DNA from: Paenibacillus oralis
GTDB lineage: Bacteria > Bacillota > Bacilli > Paenibacillales > Paenibacillaceae
DNA length: 64,000 nucleotides
Reading direction: 5' to 3'
Assembly (NCBI RefSeq): GCF_003863965.1
Contig: NZ_RRCN01000001.1
Coordinates: 7,065,071 to 7,129,070, forward strand
Positions 25,460 to 33,944 of this stretch are shown here, one piece after another. Both the position numbers and the translations under genes were made by a program. Under the pieces are notes generated by a model. The model did no database searches, was not told where the DNA came from, and saw only the letters and a program-made list of their open reading frames with translations. How positions within the stretch are numbered: position 1 is the stretch's first letter; each line of letters starts with the position of its first letter.

Positions 25460-25912
25460 TTATCTAAAAATCAAATTAAATCTTTCTTCTAAAATCTTTC
25501 GCTCCGATCGGGTCCGGGAAATGACAAGACAGGTATCATTCCCGCATATACAACCCGCCATTTCTTTCCAATTTAGATCATCCAATAAAACACCGATAAC
25601 ATGTGCATTGCCAGGCAACGTTTTAATAATCGTTAATTGATCAACATAATCAATCCTTACAACAACTTCTTGCAACTTCCTCTTTAACTTCAAATCCGTT
25701 TGCAAAGGCATTTCTGAAGAAACATGATATATCATAAATCCTTTCGGAGAAGCTATTTTGATTAAATTCAGCTCACGGATATCCCGTGAAATTGTAGCTT
25801 GCGTTACCATCACATCTTGTTCTGCCAACAATTCTACTAATTTCTCTTGGGTTTCTATTTCATATTCGCTCACCAATTGCTTAATTAATCGTTGTCTTTT
25901 TTCTTTTTTCAT
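25460..25912 (-). CDS. argR: Arginine repressor/activator ArgR (AhrC)
   Basis: A 150-residue protein with an N-terminal winged helix (RLIKQLVSEYEIETQEKLVE, then VTQATISRDIRELNL) and the C-terminal arginine-binding hexamer domain (GNAHVIGVLLDDL, CGNDTCLVI). ArgR activates arginine catabolism and represses biosynthesis in bacilli. It is monocistronic: ATG 25912 follows AAAGGAG, and a terminator lies between it and the arc promoter. Confidence 0.95.
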   Translation of the reverse strand: MKKEKRQRLIKQLVSEYEIETQEKLVELLAEQDVMVTQATISRDIRELNLIKIASPKGFMIYHVSSEMPLQTDLKLKRKLQEVVVRIDYVDQLTIIKTLPGNAHVIGVLLDDLNWKEMAGCICGNDTCLVISRTRSERKILEERFNLIFR

Positions 25913-26023
25913 AGAAAGACACTCCTTTATATATTTATAGCATTATCACAATCTTGCTCTAATTTTCTATTATTTGCTATTAAGAGGGATACAGAAATTC
26001 CACATCATACCTTGTCCCGAAAT

Positions 26024-26058
26024 AAAAAAAGGCTGCCATGCTTTTACACATGGCAACC
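26024..26058 (-). terminator. Terminator of the esterase gene
   Basis: Minus-strand GGTTGCCATG-TGTAAAAG-CATGGCAGCC followed by seven T. Confidence 0.8.
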
Positions 26059-26076
26059 TGCGGGAATTATAACCGC

Positions 26077-26904
26077 TCAATATTCAAATGCAAACTGCCG
26101 GCCCAGCCACTCCAGGCAGAGCGGAAACCAGGTGGCGAGATGATCGTCGGGATCGCCTACCTCCGTGCTGCACATCGACATGCCGTGTCTGCCGTTCTGG
26201 TAGAGATGGCATTCGAACGGTACGCCGGCTCGCCGCAGCGCTGAAGCGAACAGCATGGAATTTTCCACCGGCACGGCAGCGTCCTCCACTGTATGCCACA
26301 AGAAGGCCGGCGGCGTCGAAGCGGTTACCTGTTTTTCCAGCGAAAAAGCCGCTTCTCTTTCCGCCTCATTCCATCCGGGACCCAGACGTTCAATGGACCC
26401 CCGGTGCGCAAACTCACCTGCCGTAATAACCGGGTAACACAGCACCATCGCATCCGGCCGGCCTTGTTCGCCTTTGCCGCCGGTGGCCTCCTGCAGCTTG
26501 GAATGGTCCCATAAGGTCCCCGACGAAGCCGCTACATACCCGCCTGCCGAAAAACCGCAAACGGCGATCTTGTTGGGAATGATACCCCACTCCGCGGCGT
26601 TTTCCCTGATTTTCCCGATTGCCAGCGATATGTCCATGACGGGCCGCAGTTCGCTCGCATCCTCGCGAATGGAATAATACAACGTAAACACATGATATCC
26701 TTTGGCAAAAAAAGCCGCAGCCGGCGGGTCCGCTTCCCGCGGGGAGAGCATTTCAAAGCCGCCGCCGGGGCAGATCACCACGCAGGGCCGCTCCAAGCGG
26801 TTGCCCATGCTTTCTTTTTCGATATCGTGCAAATAACCGACCAGTCTGGCCCCGCTGCCGGGATTCGGGTTCAAGTTAACGATCCTCATTTTTGCCGCCC
26901 CCAT
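26077..26904 (-). CDS. Alpha/beta-hydrolase, carbohydrate-esterase-like
   Basis: A 275-residue cytosolic enzyme with the oxyanion loop VVICPGGGFEMLSPREAD, the nucleophile elbow GFSAGGYVA (S119), likely acid D208 and H240 in NGRHGMS. The pattern matches BD-FAE/Axe-type acetyl- or feruloyl-xylan esterases. It lies next to an AraC regulator and glycoside hydrolases, so deacetylation of plant oligosaccharides is likely. Substrate is unproven. It is divergent from the AraC-type gene at 27.0 kb. Confidence 0.8.
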   Translation of the reverse strand: MGAAKMRIVNLNPNPGSGARLVGYLHDIEKESMGNRLERPCVVICPGGGFEMLSPREADPPAAAFFAKGYHVFTLYYSIREDASELRPVMDISLAIGKIRENAAEWGIIPNKIAVCGFSAGGYVAASSGTLWDHSKLQEATGGKGEQGRPDAMVLCYPVITAGEFAHRGSIERLGPGWNEAEREAAFSLEKQVTASTPPAFLWHTVEDAAVPVENSMLFASALRRAGVPFECHLYQNGRHGMSMCSTEVGDPDDHLATWFPLCLEWLGRQFAFEY

Positions 26905-27025
26905 CTCGAAATTTTTTCATAGTCTATTATACTAAGTTCAACGGGATTTGTTAGGAAGAATGTAACAGGATTCAAAAACTCATCGTTCCAACCACTATGG
27001 AGCTTTCACTCTAAGGAGGACATTT

Positions 27026-27907
27026 ATGGACATCCCCAAAGGCACCTACGGTTTTCGGTTCGCGGAAGATAAGGAGCTCCAGTTATGCAGATTATTTGCG
27101 GCGGGCTGTGATTCCATCACCACTGCTTCTTATCGCTGGGACGGACTGGAGCGGACCGATGGGCCCCTCCTGCTGTTCCAATACACCCTCTCCGGCGAAG
27201 GCGTATATGAGTCGGGGAACCGGACTCACCGCGTCACCGCCGGGCAGGCTTTTCTCGCGGAAATTCCGGGACCCCATCGCTATTATTATCCCCCGGAATC
27301 TAAAGAGCCTTGGGATTTTCTGTTCCTGCTGTTCCGGCCTGATCTGATATTACCCCATTGGCGTAAGTTCCTGCGTGAAGCGGGGGAGGTTCCGCATCTG
27401 CCGGCAGACTGTGCGCCAGTCCGGTTATTGCGAATGATTGTGGCCGATGCGGCAGCGGGCAGAATCAACGATCCCCTGATCGCGTCGTCTTGCGTCTATC
27501 AGTTTGTGACCGAACTGGCCAGACTGCAGGTCACAACGCTGCGGGATAGGGAGAATTGGCCGGAGAACGTGAGGCGCGCAGCTGAATTTATAGAGCACAA
27601 TTATTCACGGATGATCAGCATCGATCAGCTTTCCGAGTATGTCTCCCTGTCCAAATACCACTTGATCCGCCGGTTTTCGGCCAGCACGGGCTTGACGCCC
27701 GGCGCTTACTTGACCCGCGTCCGCACCGAGAAAGCGATGGAACTGCTGCGGGGAACCGGCCTTAACATTGAGGCCATTGCCGAGCGGATCGGCTACTCCA
27801 GCGGAAGTTATTTCATTAAAGCGTTTCGCGGCTTGACCGGGCTTACCCCGGGAGAATTCCGCAGCGGGGGTGAAAGCCTTGCTTATCGCAAGCTGTTCTT
27901 CGATTGA
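27026..27907 (+). CDS. AraC-family regulator of the sugar locus
   Basis: A 293-residue protein: N-terminal cupin-like sensor (residues 20-160) and C-terminal double helix-turn-helix (ISIDQLSEYVSLSKYHLIRR and NIEAIAERIGYSSGSYFIKA). It starts at ATG 27026 behind TAAGGAGG. It lies just upstream of, and in the same direction as, the GH27 gene and divergent from the esterase; both are likely targets, probably in response to a plant oligosaccharide. Confidence 0.9.
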   Translation: MDIPKGTYGFRFAEDKELQLCRLFAAGCDSITTASYRWDGLERTDGPLLLFQYTLSGEGVYESGNRTHRVTAGQAFLAEIPGPHRYYYPPESKEPWDFLFLLFRPDLILPHWRKFLREAGEVPHLPADCAPVRLLRMIVADAAAGRINDPLIASSCVYQFVTELARLQVTTLRDRENWPENVRRAAEFIEHNYSRMISIDQLSEYVSLSKYHLIRRFSASTGLTPGAYLTRVRTEKAMELLRGTGLNIEAIAERIGYSSGSYFIKAFRGLTGLTPGEFRSGGESLAYRKLFFD

Positions 27908-27952
27908 CCGCAATATTGTACTATCGGCTTTCAAAATTACTATAGATATTGC

Positions 27953-28011
27953 TAATCTCCTTTATTATGATGAACATGTCAAGAGCAATAATTAATCAGT
28001 AAAGGAGATTA
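27953..28011 (+). promoter_or_regulatory. Hairpin hiding the ribosome site of the GH27 gene
   Basis: TAATCTCCTTTA (27953-27964) is a perfect 12-base complement of TAAAGGAGATTA (28000-28011), which contains the AAAGGAG ribosome site of the gene starting at 28016. Folded RNA with a 35-nt loop would hide the site. If transcription begins inside the loop this does not apply. Confidence 0.5.
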
Positions 28012-28015
28012 ACAA

Positions 28016-29347
28016 ATGGATCATAAGCTTGCAGCGCCTACTCCGCCGCTTGGCTGGAACAGTTGGGACTGCTACGGCGCGGCCGTAACGGAAGACGAGA
28101 TTCGGGGCAACGCGGAATACATGGCGAAGCATCTCAAAGCATTCGGCTGGAGCTACATTACCGTCGATATTCAATGGTACGAGCCCTATGCGAATTCCTC
28201 CCAATACAGGCCGTTTGTTCCGCTCGTGATGGATGACTATTCCCGGCTCATGCCTGCTGAAAACCGTTTTCCCTCCGCGGCGGGCGGCCAAGGCTTCAAG
28301 CCGTTAGCCGATTATGTACACAGCCTTGGACTGCAATTCGGCATTCATATCATGCGCGGCATTCCACGGCAGGCTGTTCACGCCGCCGCTCCAATCCTGG
28401 GTACGTCCGCGACGGCACGCGATATCGCGCATACGAACTCGATCTGTCCATGGAATACGGATATGTACGGCGTGGATGCCTCGAAGGAAGGGGCACAGGC
28501 CTATTACGATTCTCTCTTTGAACTATACGCCCAGTGGGGAGTCGACCTGGTGAAGGTGGACGACATAGCAGCTTCCAAGCTGTATGACACCCATCAGCCG
28601 GAGATCACTCTGATCTCCAAAGCGATTGAACGCTGCGGCCGGCCCATGGTGCTAAGCCTATCTCCCGGCCCCGCTCCGGTGGCATACTCTGCGTTCTTCG
28701 CCGAGCATGCCAACATGTGGCGAGTCACGGATGACTTCTGGGACCAGTGGCCGCTCCTGCTGGATATGTTCGACCGTTGCCGGGTTTGGCAGGGCATACC
28801 GCAGGCAGGTTCCTGGCCGGACTGCGACATGCTGCCGCTCGGCCACATCGGCATTCGCTCGGTGGATGGCGGGGGTTCGGACCGCTGGACCCGGTTCACG
28901 CGCGACGAGCAGCTAACGATGATGTCGCTCTGGAGCATCTTCCGCTCGCCGCTCATCTTTGGCGGCGAATTGCGGGACTGTGACGACTGGACACTGTCGC
29001 TGCTTACCAACCGCGAGGTGCTGCGCATGCACCGGGAGAGCCGCGGAGCCAAGGAAGCGTTACGCCAAGGAGATCTCATCGTCTGGACGGCCGAAGACGC
29101 CGAAGGCTCCCGCTACGCTGCCGTATTCAACATCGGCGAGAGCCCGCTACCGCTGGACCTGGCCCTTCAACAGATCGGTCTGACAGGTACCGCCGCAGGC
29201 ACCGAGCTATGGAGCGGAGCGCCGGCCGAGCTTACGGCAGGCGTGCTGCGAGCCACTGTGCCGCCGCACGGGGTGCGTCTCTATCGTTTTTTTGAAAATA
29301 CAGCAATAAGAAAAATCCCGCCACTGGCGAGGTCTTTTACCGTGTAA
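28016..29347 (+). CDS. GH27 alpha-galactosidase-like enzyme
   Basis: A 443-residue cytosolic glycoside hydrolase. It has PPLGWNSWDCYG at the N-terminus, nucleophile D182 in DLVKVDDIA, the acid/base Asp at 239-240 in WRVTDDFWDQW, and the C-terminal beta domain. GH27 enzymes cleave terminal alpha-galactose, or beta-L-arabinopyranose in some members, so the exact sugar is open. No signal peptide: it acts on imported oligosaccharides. The last 15 residues (KIPPLARSFTV) look like an extension into non-family sequence. Confidence 0.85.
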   Translation: MDHKLAAPTPPLGWNSWDCYGAAVTEDEIRGNAEYMAKHLKAFGWSYITVDIQWYEPYANSSQYRPFVPLVMDDYSRLMPAENRFPSAAGGQGFKPLADYVHSLGLQFGIHIMRGIPRQAVHAAAPILGTSATARDIAHTNSICPWNTDMYGVDASKEGAQAYYDSLFELYAQWGVDLVKVDDIAASKLYDTHQPEITLISKAIERCGRPMVLSLSPGPAPVAYSAFFAEHANMWRVTDDFWDQWPLLLDMFDRCRVWQGIPQAGSWPDCDMLPLGHIGIRSVDGGGSDRWTRFTRDEQLTMMSLWSIFRSPLIFGGELRDCDDWTLSLLTNREVLRMHRESRGAKEALRQGDLIVWTAEDAEGSRYAAVFNIGESPLPLDLALQQIGLTGTAAGTELWSGAPAELTAGVLRATVPPHGVRLYRFFENTAIRKIPPLARSFTV

Positions 29348-29374
29348 CCCCCTATAGGGTTCCCCGCATGCTGC

Positions 29375-29473
29375 CTTTGCACGATTATCCCTCTCATTCA
29401 GGGGTAGGGGTTGATACCATACCGTCGGAGAATATTTCTCTGCTACCTGATCAAACGGAATAATCGTGCAAAG
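29375..29473. mobile_element. 99-bp MITE-like relative of the 16.4-kb element
   Basis: Both ends carry CTTTGCACGATTAT inverted. The right end, read inward, continues TCCGTTTGATCAGGTAGCAG, nearly the left end of the 16359 element; the left end continues CCCTCTCATTCAGGGG, like its right end. There is no gene inside. It looks like an internally deleted, non-autonomous copy. Its right flank (CGGACAGCGAGTGTTGATC) matches the flank of the larger element. Confidence 0.75.
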
Positions 29474-29538
29474 CGTCCGGACAGCGAGTGTTGATCGCAA
29501 GAAAAACGTCTATCGGCGTTACTATCTGGCCCTGACTT

Positions 29539-30489
29539 TTACCTTGGTGTGCCAACTGCATACTTGCAATTATTGGGGCCGTTAAGATACGCACGGATGA
29601 CAATGTCTTGATCGTGATTGCCGAATCCGGAACCATACAACGTCAATCCCCCTACGTTAACAGCCTGCTCATCCACCGCGAAACGAAGCGTCCAGAACGG
29701 CTCCCGCAGCCTGATATCCGCGAGGGTCACCTCCGACATCCGTTCATCATCCATAAATGTACCCGACGCATCAATGCGGATCGTCTTCAATAACCCGTAT
29801 TGATTCACATTCCGATGCCACCATTCGGGTGTAAATTTACCCCGTGCAGCTCTTCCGAAGTCAGCCGGACTTGTCCATGTGCCAAGGGAGATCCCGTTAA
29901 ATATGAACTCAATATCCGAAGGCCAATAATCTCTTAAACCTGGAGCTTCCGAAGCGATCTCCATGGAGATTTCGATGGCGTCCGCGGTTTGATCGGCCAG
30001 CAAAAAGTTAGGCATTTTGTATTCCACATAACCCCGCCCAAACCACAGAATGGCGGCCTGAACCCGCTCGGGATCGAGAAAATAGCGCGGATCGTCCCAA
30101 ACTCCGATTTCTTTCTCGCGCGTACCAAGCCCGCATGTGGGATGAACTTCAAAAGCGGTGTAATGACCGACGGAAATACTCTGCTCTCTGACCTTTGCAG
30201 TGTGACCGGCAGACGGCAGCTCAATCTCGACGGTTTTTTGCTTGAGGAAACACATTTTGTGCGTCCCCCCGTTCAGCCGTACCCTGCGGCTTCCGATGAG
30301 CCCGGCTCGTTCGAGTTTTCGGATATGCATGGTAACGATCGAGGGGCTAAGTTCCAACCGATCCGCAATATCCTTCACATTCATCTCGCGATCGGCAAGG
30401 AGACTCATCATTTTCCATCGGACTTCACTGGCCAACGCTTCGTATAACGGCATAAATTTCGTTTCCCCATTTGCTTTAATGATCATCAT
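29539..30489 (-). CDS. Winged-helix (ArsR-like) regulator with large sensor domain
   Basis: A 316-residue protein. Residues 13-75 form an ArsR-type winged helix (VRWKMMSLLADREMNVKDIA, then LSPSIVTMHIRKLERAGLIG). The remaining 230 residues, with WWHRNVNQYGLLKTIRID and FWTLRFAVDE, form a beta-rich domain I do not recognise, probably a sugar or effector sensor. It is divergent from the GH43 gene, with a perfect inverted repeat between them that is its likely operator. It starts at ATG 30489 behind AGGAGATT. Confidence 0.8.
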   Translation of the reverse strand: MMIIKANGETKFMPLYEALASEVRWKMMSLLADREMNVKDIADRLELSPSIVTMHIRKLERAGLIGSRRVRLNGGTHKMCFLKQKTVEIELPSAGHTAKVREQSISVGHYTAFEVHPTCGLGTREKEIGVWDDPRYFLDPERVQAAILWFGRGYVEYKMPNFLLADQTADAIEISMEIASEAPGLRDYWPSDIEFIFNGISLGTWTSPADFGRAARGKFTPEWWHRNVNQYGLLKTIRIDASGTFMDDERMSEVTLADIRLREPFWTLRFAVDEQAVNVGGLTLYGSGFGNHDQDIVIRAYLNGPNNCKYAVGTPR

Positions 30490-30510
30490 AATCTCCTAAT
30501 CGAATCTATT

Positions 30511-30639
30511 AAATTCACATATATATTAATTTAAAAGATTTAACATGAACCTTCAAGCTTAATCCATTGCAAGAACTTAAGCTGTGGTGTTTAATTTCCT
30601 TAGCTGCCAATCACATTAGATTTATATATATGTGAATTT
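30511..30639. promoter_or_regulatory. Paired operator between regulator and GH43 gene
   Basis: AAATTCACATATATAT (30511-30526) recurs as its exact reverse complement at 30624-30639. One arm lies near each divergent start. The centres are 113 bp apart, compatible with DNA looping. Each arm also holds an imperfect ATATATAT palindrome. Confidence 0.65.
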
Positions 30640-30656
30640 ATGAAAGAGGTGGAGAT

Positions 30657-32147
30657 ATGAAATACAATAACCCGGTCATCAAAGGATTTTATCCCGACCC
30701 CAGCGTATGCAAAGTAAAAGATACCTATTATCTGGTATGCAGTACCTTTCAGTACTTCCCCGGCGTTCCGATTTTTGAGAGTAAAGACCTGATTAACTGG
30801 AAGCAAATTGGTTTTTGCCTAACCCGAGAGAGTCAGATTCAGCTCGGCAAAGTGGGCAGTTCCGGCGGCGTTTTCGCTCCCACGATCCGGTACAACAACG
30901 GGAGATTCTACATGACCACGACCAACGACACCACTCGTCAGAATTTTTATGTTTGGACTGACGATATTTACGGTGAATGGTCCGAACCGATCTATGTGGA
31001 TCAGGGGGGAATCGATCCCGATTTGTATTTTGAAGACGGAAAGGCCTTCTTTATGAGCAACGGGAAAGACGATAACGGGATCGGCGGGATTGTTCAGTGT
31101 GAAATTGACATTGAAACAGGCGGCAAGCTGTCGCCAAGCCGTTCGATTTGGCGAGGAACAGGCGGGCGATATTTGGAAAGCCCGCATATGTATAAAATCA
31201 ATGGCCGGTATTACCTCATGGCGGCTGAAGGCGGAACTGAATATGGACATATGGTCACTTATGCACGGGGAGACTCCATCTCCGGTCCGTTCGAGGCTTA
31301 TCCGCACAATCCCGTGCTGACCAATCGCAATCTGGGCGGTTATGAGCTGCAGGGGGTTGGCCATGGCGATCTGATTCAAGATAACGACGGAAATTGGTGG
31401 ATGCTCCATCTGGGCTTCCGGCAAATCGGCCAATGGCTTACCTACCATCATCTAGGACGTGAAGTTTTCCTTACGCCGGTTACTTTTGACGAGGATGGCT
31501 GGTTTACGGCAGGACATAACGGCACCACCCTTACGAGTTTTGAAACCGACCGGATCCCAAGTGATGTCATCCAGCAGGAGAAAAAGATCTTTACATTCGA
31601 GAACACGGAGTGGAATCTGGACTGGTGTTATCTCCGTCATCCTGTTGCAGAGAACTATCAATTAGAATTCGATAAGGCAACGCTTAAAGGAACCGAAGTG
31701 ACACTGGATGTTCCGGCATCCCCAACTTTTATCGGCATTCGCCAAAGGGACTTCAACGCGGCAATCTCTTGCGATGTACAGCTTACAAGTGGAGAAGCCG
31801 GCATCACACTTTATATGGATGAACATCATCATTATGATTTGGCTGTACGTAAAGATGAGCACGGGTATAAAGTGATCGAGCGCCTGAATATCGGTGATAT
31901 TAAATCCATTGAATATGAAGTAGACCTAGGAAACGACGACCATGCTACTCTGATGATACGGGCAAGTCATGAGCGTTATAGTTTCCTCATTCGCGCAAAC
32001 GGCAAGGACATCCTCTTAGGCACGGCACAAACCAGATACCTTTCCTCTGAAGTTGCGGGGGGATTTACGGGCGTACTCATCGGTTTATATGCGTATGGGG
32101 AAGGCTCTATGGCTGAGTTTTCAAAGTTTAATTGCGAATATCTCTAA
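30657..32147 (+). CDS. GH43 beta-xylosidase/arabinofuranosidase
   Basis: A 496-residue enzyme with a five-bladed beta-propeller catalytic domain (residues 1-310). Catalytic D14 lies in GFYPDPSV, the pKa-modulating Asp in GGIDPDLYF (D120), and acid E174 in YLESPHMYK. A C-terminal beta-sandwich (residues 320-496, GITLYMDEHHHYDLAVRKD) is typical of GH43 xylosidases. No signal peptide: intracellular degradation of xylo- or arabino-oligosaccharides. Regulated by the divergent winged-helix protein. Confidence 0.92.
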   Translation: MKYNNPVIKGFYPDPSVCKVKDTYYLVCSTFQYFPGVPIFESKDLINWKQIGFCLTRESQIQLGKVGSSGGVFAPTIRYNNGRFYMTTTNDTTRQNFYVWTDDIYGEWSEPIYVDQGGIDPDLYFEDGKAFFMSNGKDDNGIGGIVQCEIDIETGGKLSPSRSIWRGTGGRYLESPHMYKINGRYYLMAAEGGTEYGHMVTYARGDSISGPFEAYPHNPVLTNRNLGGYELQGVGHGDLIQDNDGNWWMLHLGFRQIGQWLTYHHLGREVFLTPVTFDEDGWFTAGHNGTTLTSFETDRIPSDVIQQEKKIFTFENTEWNLDWCYLRHPVAENYQLEFDKATLKGTEVTLDVPASPTFIGIRQRDFNAAISCDVQLTSGEAGITLYMDEHHHYDLAVRKDEHGYKVIERLNIGDIKSIEYEVDLGNDDHATLMIRASHERYSFLIRANGKDILLGTAQTRYLSSEVAGGFTGVLIGLYAYGEGSMAEFSKFNCEYL

Positions 32148-32152
32148 AAAAT

Positions 32153-32192
32153 GAAAGCCGGTTACTCAGGATGAACCTGGGAACCGGCTTTC
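32153..32192 (+). terminator. Terminator of the GH43 gene
   Basis: GAAAGCCGGTT ... GAACCGGCTTTC hairpin 6 bp after the stop codon. The same hairpin sequence (CCGGTTACTCAGGATGAACC) recurs at 33043-33080. Confidence 0.75.
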
Positions 32193-32236
32193 ATTGTAAG
32201 ATGCACATTCATATTTTCCTACAATGTATTACTACT

Positions 32237-32533
32237 TTATTTACCTTTAAGTTTATCGAGTTGTTTCCATTCCGACTTACCTAAATCCGTAAAAAGATAG
32301 ACAACATCCGGTTCATTCTTGAATCTTACATAAACAGGGTATTCGGGCATTTTGCTATGCCGAGCTTTAATGCTAATAATATCAGACTTCGCATAGCCTT
32401 TTTCATTAATCAGGTAATCTTCCAGACTTCCTTCCAATGCTCTGAGTTTCAAATTGTCACGGATAAAGAAAATCGATACAGCCAAAATAACAATTGCAGC
32501 AATAATAATCAGAACTTTTTTCTTCCTAGTCAT
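32237..32533 (-). CDS. Small membrane protein, DUF3139-like
   Basis: A 98-residue protein with a basic start (MTRKKK), one transmembrane helix (residues 7-24) and an outer domain with LEDYLINEKGYAKSDIISIK. The layout fits DUF3139 proteins of bacilli, of unknown function. It lies in an AT-rich pocket between two copies of one terminator hairpin, next to a truncated amidase-like gene. Confidence 0.6.
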   Translation of the reverse strand: MTRKKKVLIIIAAIVILAVSIFFIRDNLKLRALEGSLEDYLINEKGYAKSDIISIKARHSKMPEYPVYVRFKNEPDVVYLFTDLGKSEWKQLDKLKGK

Positions 32534-32621
32534 TGTACTGTATGTTTTCCTTTTCTTGAATATTTTTTATATAGATCTTATGATCTATGTTCCATTTCAG
32601 CATTAAAGCAGCGTTAATTAT

Positions 32622-32894
32622 TTAGAAATATTCGACTTCAAAGGTTAAATAATGCACGAATGATGAACTATTAGTAAACTGAATCGGTAAAATATAGGTA
32701 TTATAGGTGTCGTCGAAATTCAGGTCAGTTATATCTATTCCCTCTCCATAATAATATGCCTGCCATAAAAATTTCGAGCAATAATTAGGACTGATGGTTG
32801 AAAGTTTTGAAATAGGATTAATTAGATAATCACTAACCTTAGTATCATATTTTGTAATTAATTTTTGGAAATAACTCTCTTTTATAGAAACTAC
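32622..32894 (-). pseudogene. C-terminal fragment of a papain-like amidase (YycO/YiiX type)
   Basis: An open frame of 90 codons ending at TAA 32622, with a stop directly upstream (32895-32897) and no start codon. It reads NYCSKFLWQAYYYGEGIDI, which resembles the active-site half of permuted papain-like amidases, where this Cys is the nucleophile. The N-terminal half is absent. The stretch 32895-33042 shows no further homology. Family assignment is from memory of the motif. Confidence 0.5.
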
Positions 32895-33042
32895 TTAAAT
32901 TTGTCACATTTTCTACGTTTAAACAGAAACTAATATTCTTGTTTTCCAAGAAACTTACCGCCAGCCAATCGATTTAAGTAATTGTTGTTTTGGCTCGATC
33001 AGGAGTGACAAAACCGTTCCGAAATCCACCCTTTAAAATAGT

Positions 33043-33080
33043 AAAACCGGTTACTCAGGATGAACCTGGTAACCGGCTTT
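33043..33080 (-). terminator. Terminator of sigK
   Basis: Minus-strand AAAGCCGGTTAC ... GTAACCGGTTTT, a 12-bp stem followed by a T-rich run, 31 bp past the sigK stop. Nearly identical to the hairpin at 32153-32192. Confidence 0.75.
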
Positions 33081-33110
33081 AGTTGGGGCGGTGTTATTCT
33101 ATAGTGGCCC

Positions 33111-33812
33111 TCACTTCTTCTGCTTATAAAACTCATGATAAAGCTTCATGAGCGCTCTTTTCTCAATCCGCGATACATAACTCCGGCTGATCCCCAGTTC
33201 CTTAGCGATTTCGCGCTGGGTCCGTTCTTCTCCCCCATGTTCCAGCCCGAACCGCCCTTTGATCACTTCCTGCTCCCGCGCGTCCAATATATCGAGGTTC
33301 CGGTATATTTTGCTCTTTTCCATTTTGAGCTGTACCCGATCCACCACGTCATCCGCTTCCGTCCCCAAAATATCGATCAGGGTAATTTCATTGCCTTCCT
33401 TATCCGTCCCGATCGGATCATGCAAAGATACGTCCTTGCGCGTTTTTTTCAGCGATCTCAAATGCATGAGAATCTCGTTTTCGATACACCGTGCCGCAAA
33501 CGTTGCCAATTTTGTGCCTTTTCCCAGACGGAAGCTTTCGATCGCTTTGATCAGCCCGATCGTGCCGATCGAGATCAAATCCTCCAGATCCTCGCCGGTG
33601 TTGTCGAACTTCTTCACGATATGCGCCACGAGCCGTAAATTATGCTCAATCAAAATGTTGCGGGAGACCGCGTCCCCTTCAGCCATCCGCTGAAGATGCT
33701 TCGTTTCTTCCTCCTCCGTGAGCGGCTGGGGAAACGCGTTGTTTTTCACATAAGAGACGAGCAGCGTCAACTGTTTGATGAACAGTGCTATGGCGGTAAA
33801 CAATCCTGGCAT
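33111..33812 (-). CDS. sigK: Sporulation sigma factor K, uninterrupted
   Basis: A 233-residue sigma factor. ATG 33812 is chosen because AGGAGG lies 8 nt upstream; the frame is open further up without a site. The hydrophobic N-terminus (LFTAIALFIKQLTLLVSYVK) is the pro-sequence that tethers pro-sigma-K to the mother-cell membrane until SpoIVFB cleaves it. Then come NAFPQPL, region 2 (NLRLVAHIVKKFDNTGEDLE) and region 4 (TQREIAKELGISRSYVSRIE). No skin-type element splits it, unlike in B. subtilis. It directs late mother-cell gene expression. Confidence 0.95.
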   Translation of the reverse strand: MPGLFTAIALFIKQLTLLVSYVKNNAFPQPLTEEEETKHLQRMAEGDAVSRNILIEHNLRLVAHIVKKFDNTGEDLEDLISIGTIGLIKAIESFRLGKGTKLATFAARCIENEILMHLRSLKKTRKDVSLHDPIGTDKEGNEITLIDILGTEADDVVDRVQLKMEKSKIYRNLDILDAREQEVIKGRFGLEHGGEERTQREIAKELGISRSYVSRIEKRALMKLYHEFYKQKK

Positions 33813-33876
33813 AGATGACACCTCCTGCTGAATCACATGGCAATGAAAATAAACCTGCTTCATTTTGGGTCATTTC

Positions 33877-33903
33877 ATTGTATGTGGGCAGAGGCCCAAC
33901 CGT
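33877..33903 (-). promoter_or_regulatory. Candidate sigma-E/sigma-K promoter of sigK
   Basis: CATACAAT (minus strand 33884-33877) matches the sigma-E -10 consensus CATACAnT and partly that of sigma-K. A CAC-type -35 lies 16 bp further up, as sigma-K uses; no sigma-E ATATT -35 is seen. sigK is known to be read by both factors in Bacillus. Confidence 0.45.
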
Positions 33904-33944
33904 GCCTGTACGGGAGAGAAAAGAATTCACCTTTTCCATTCTTT

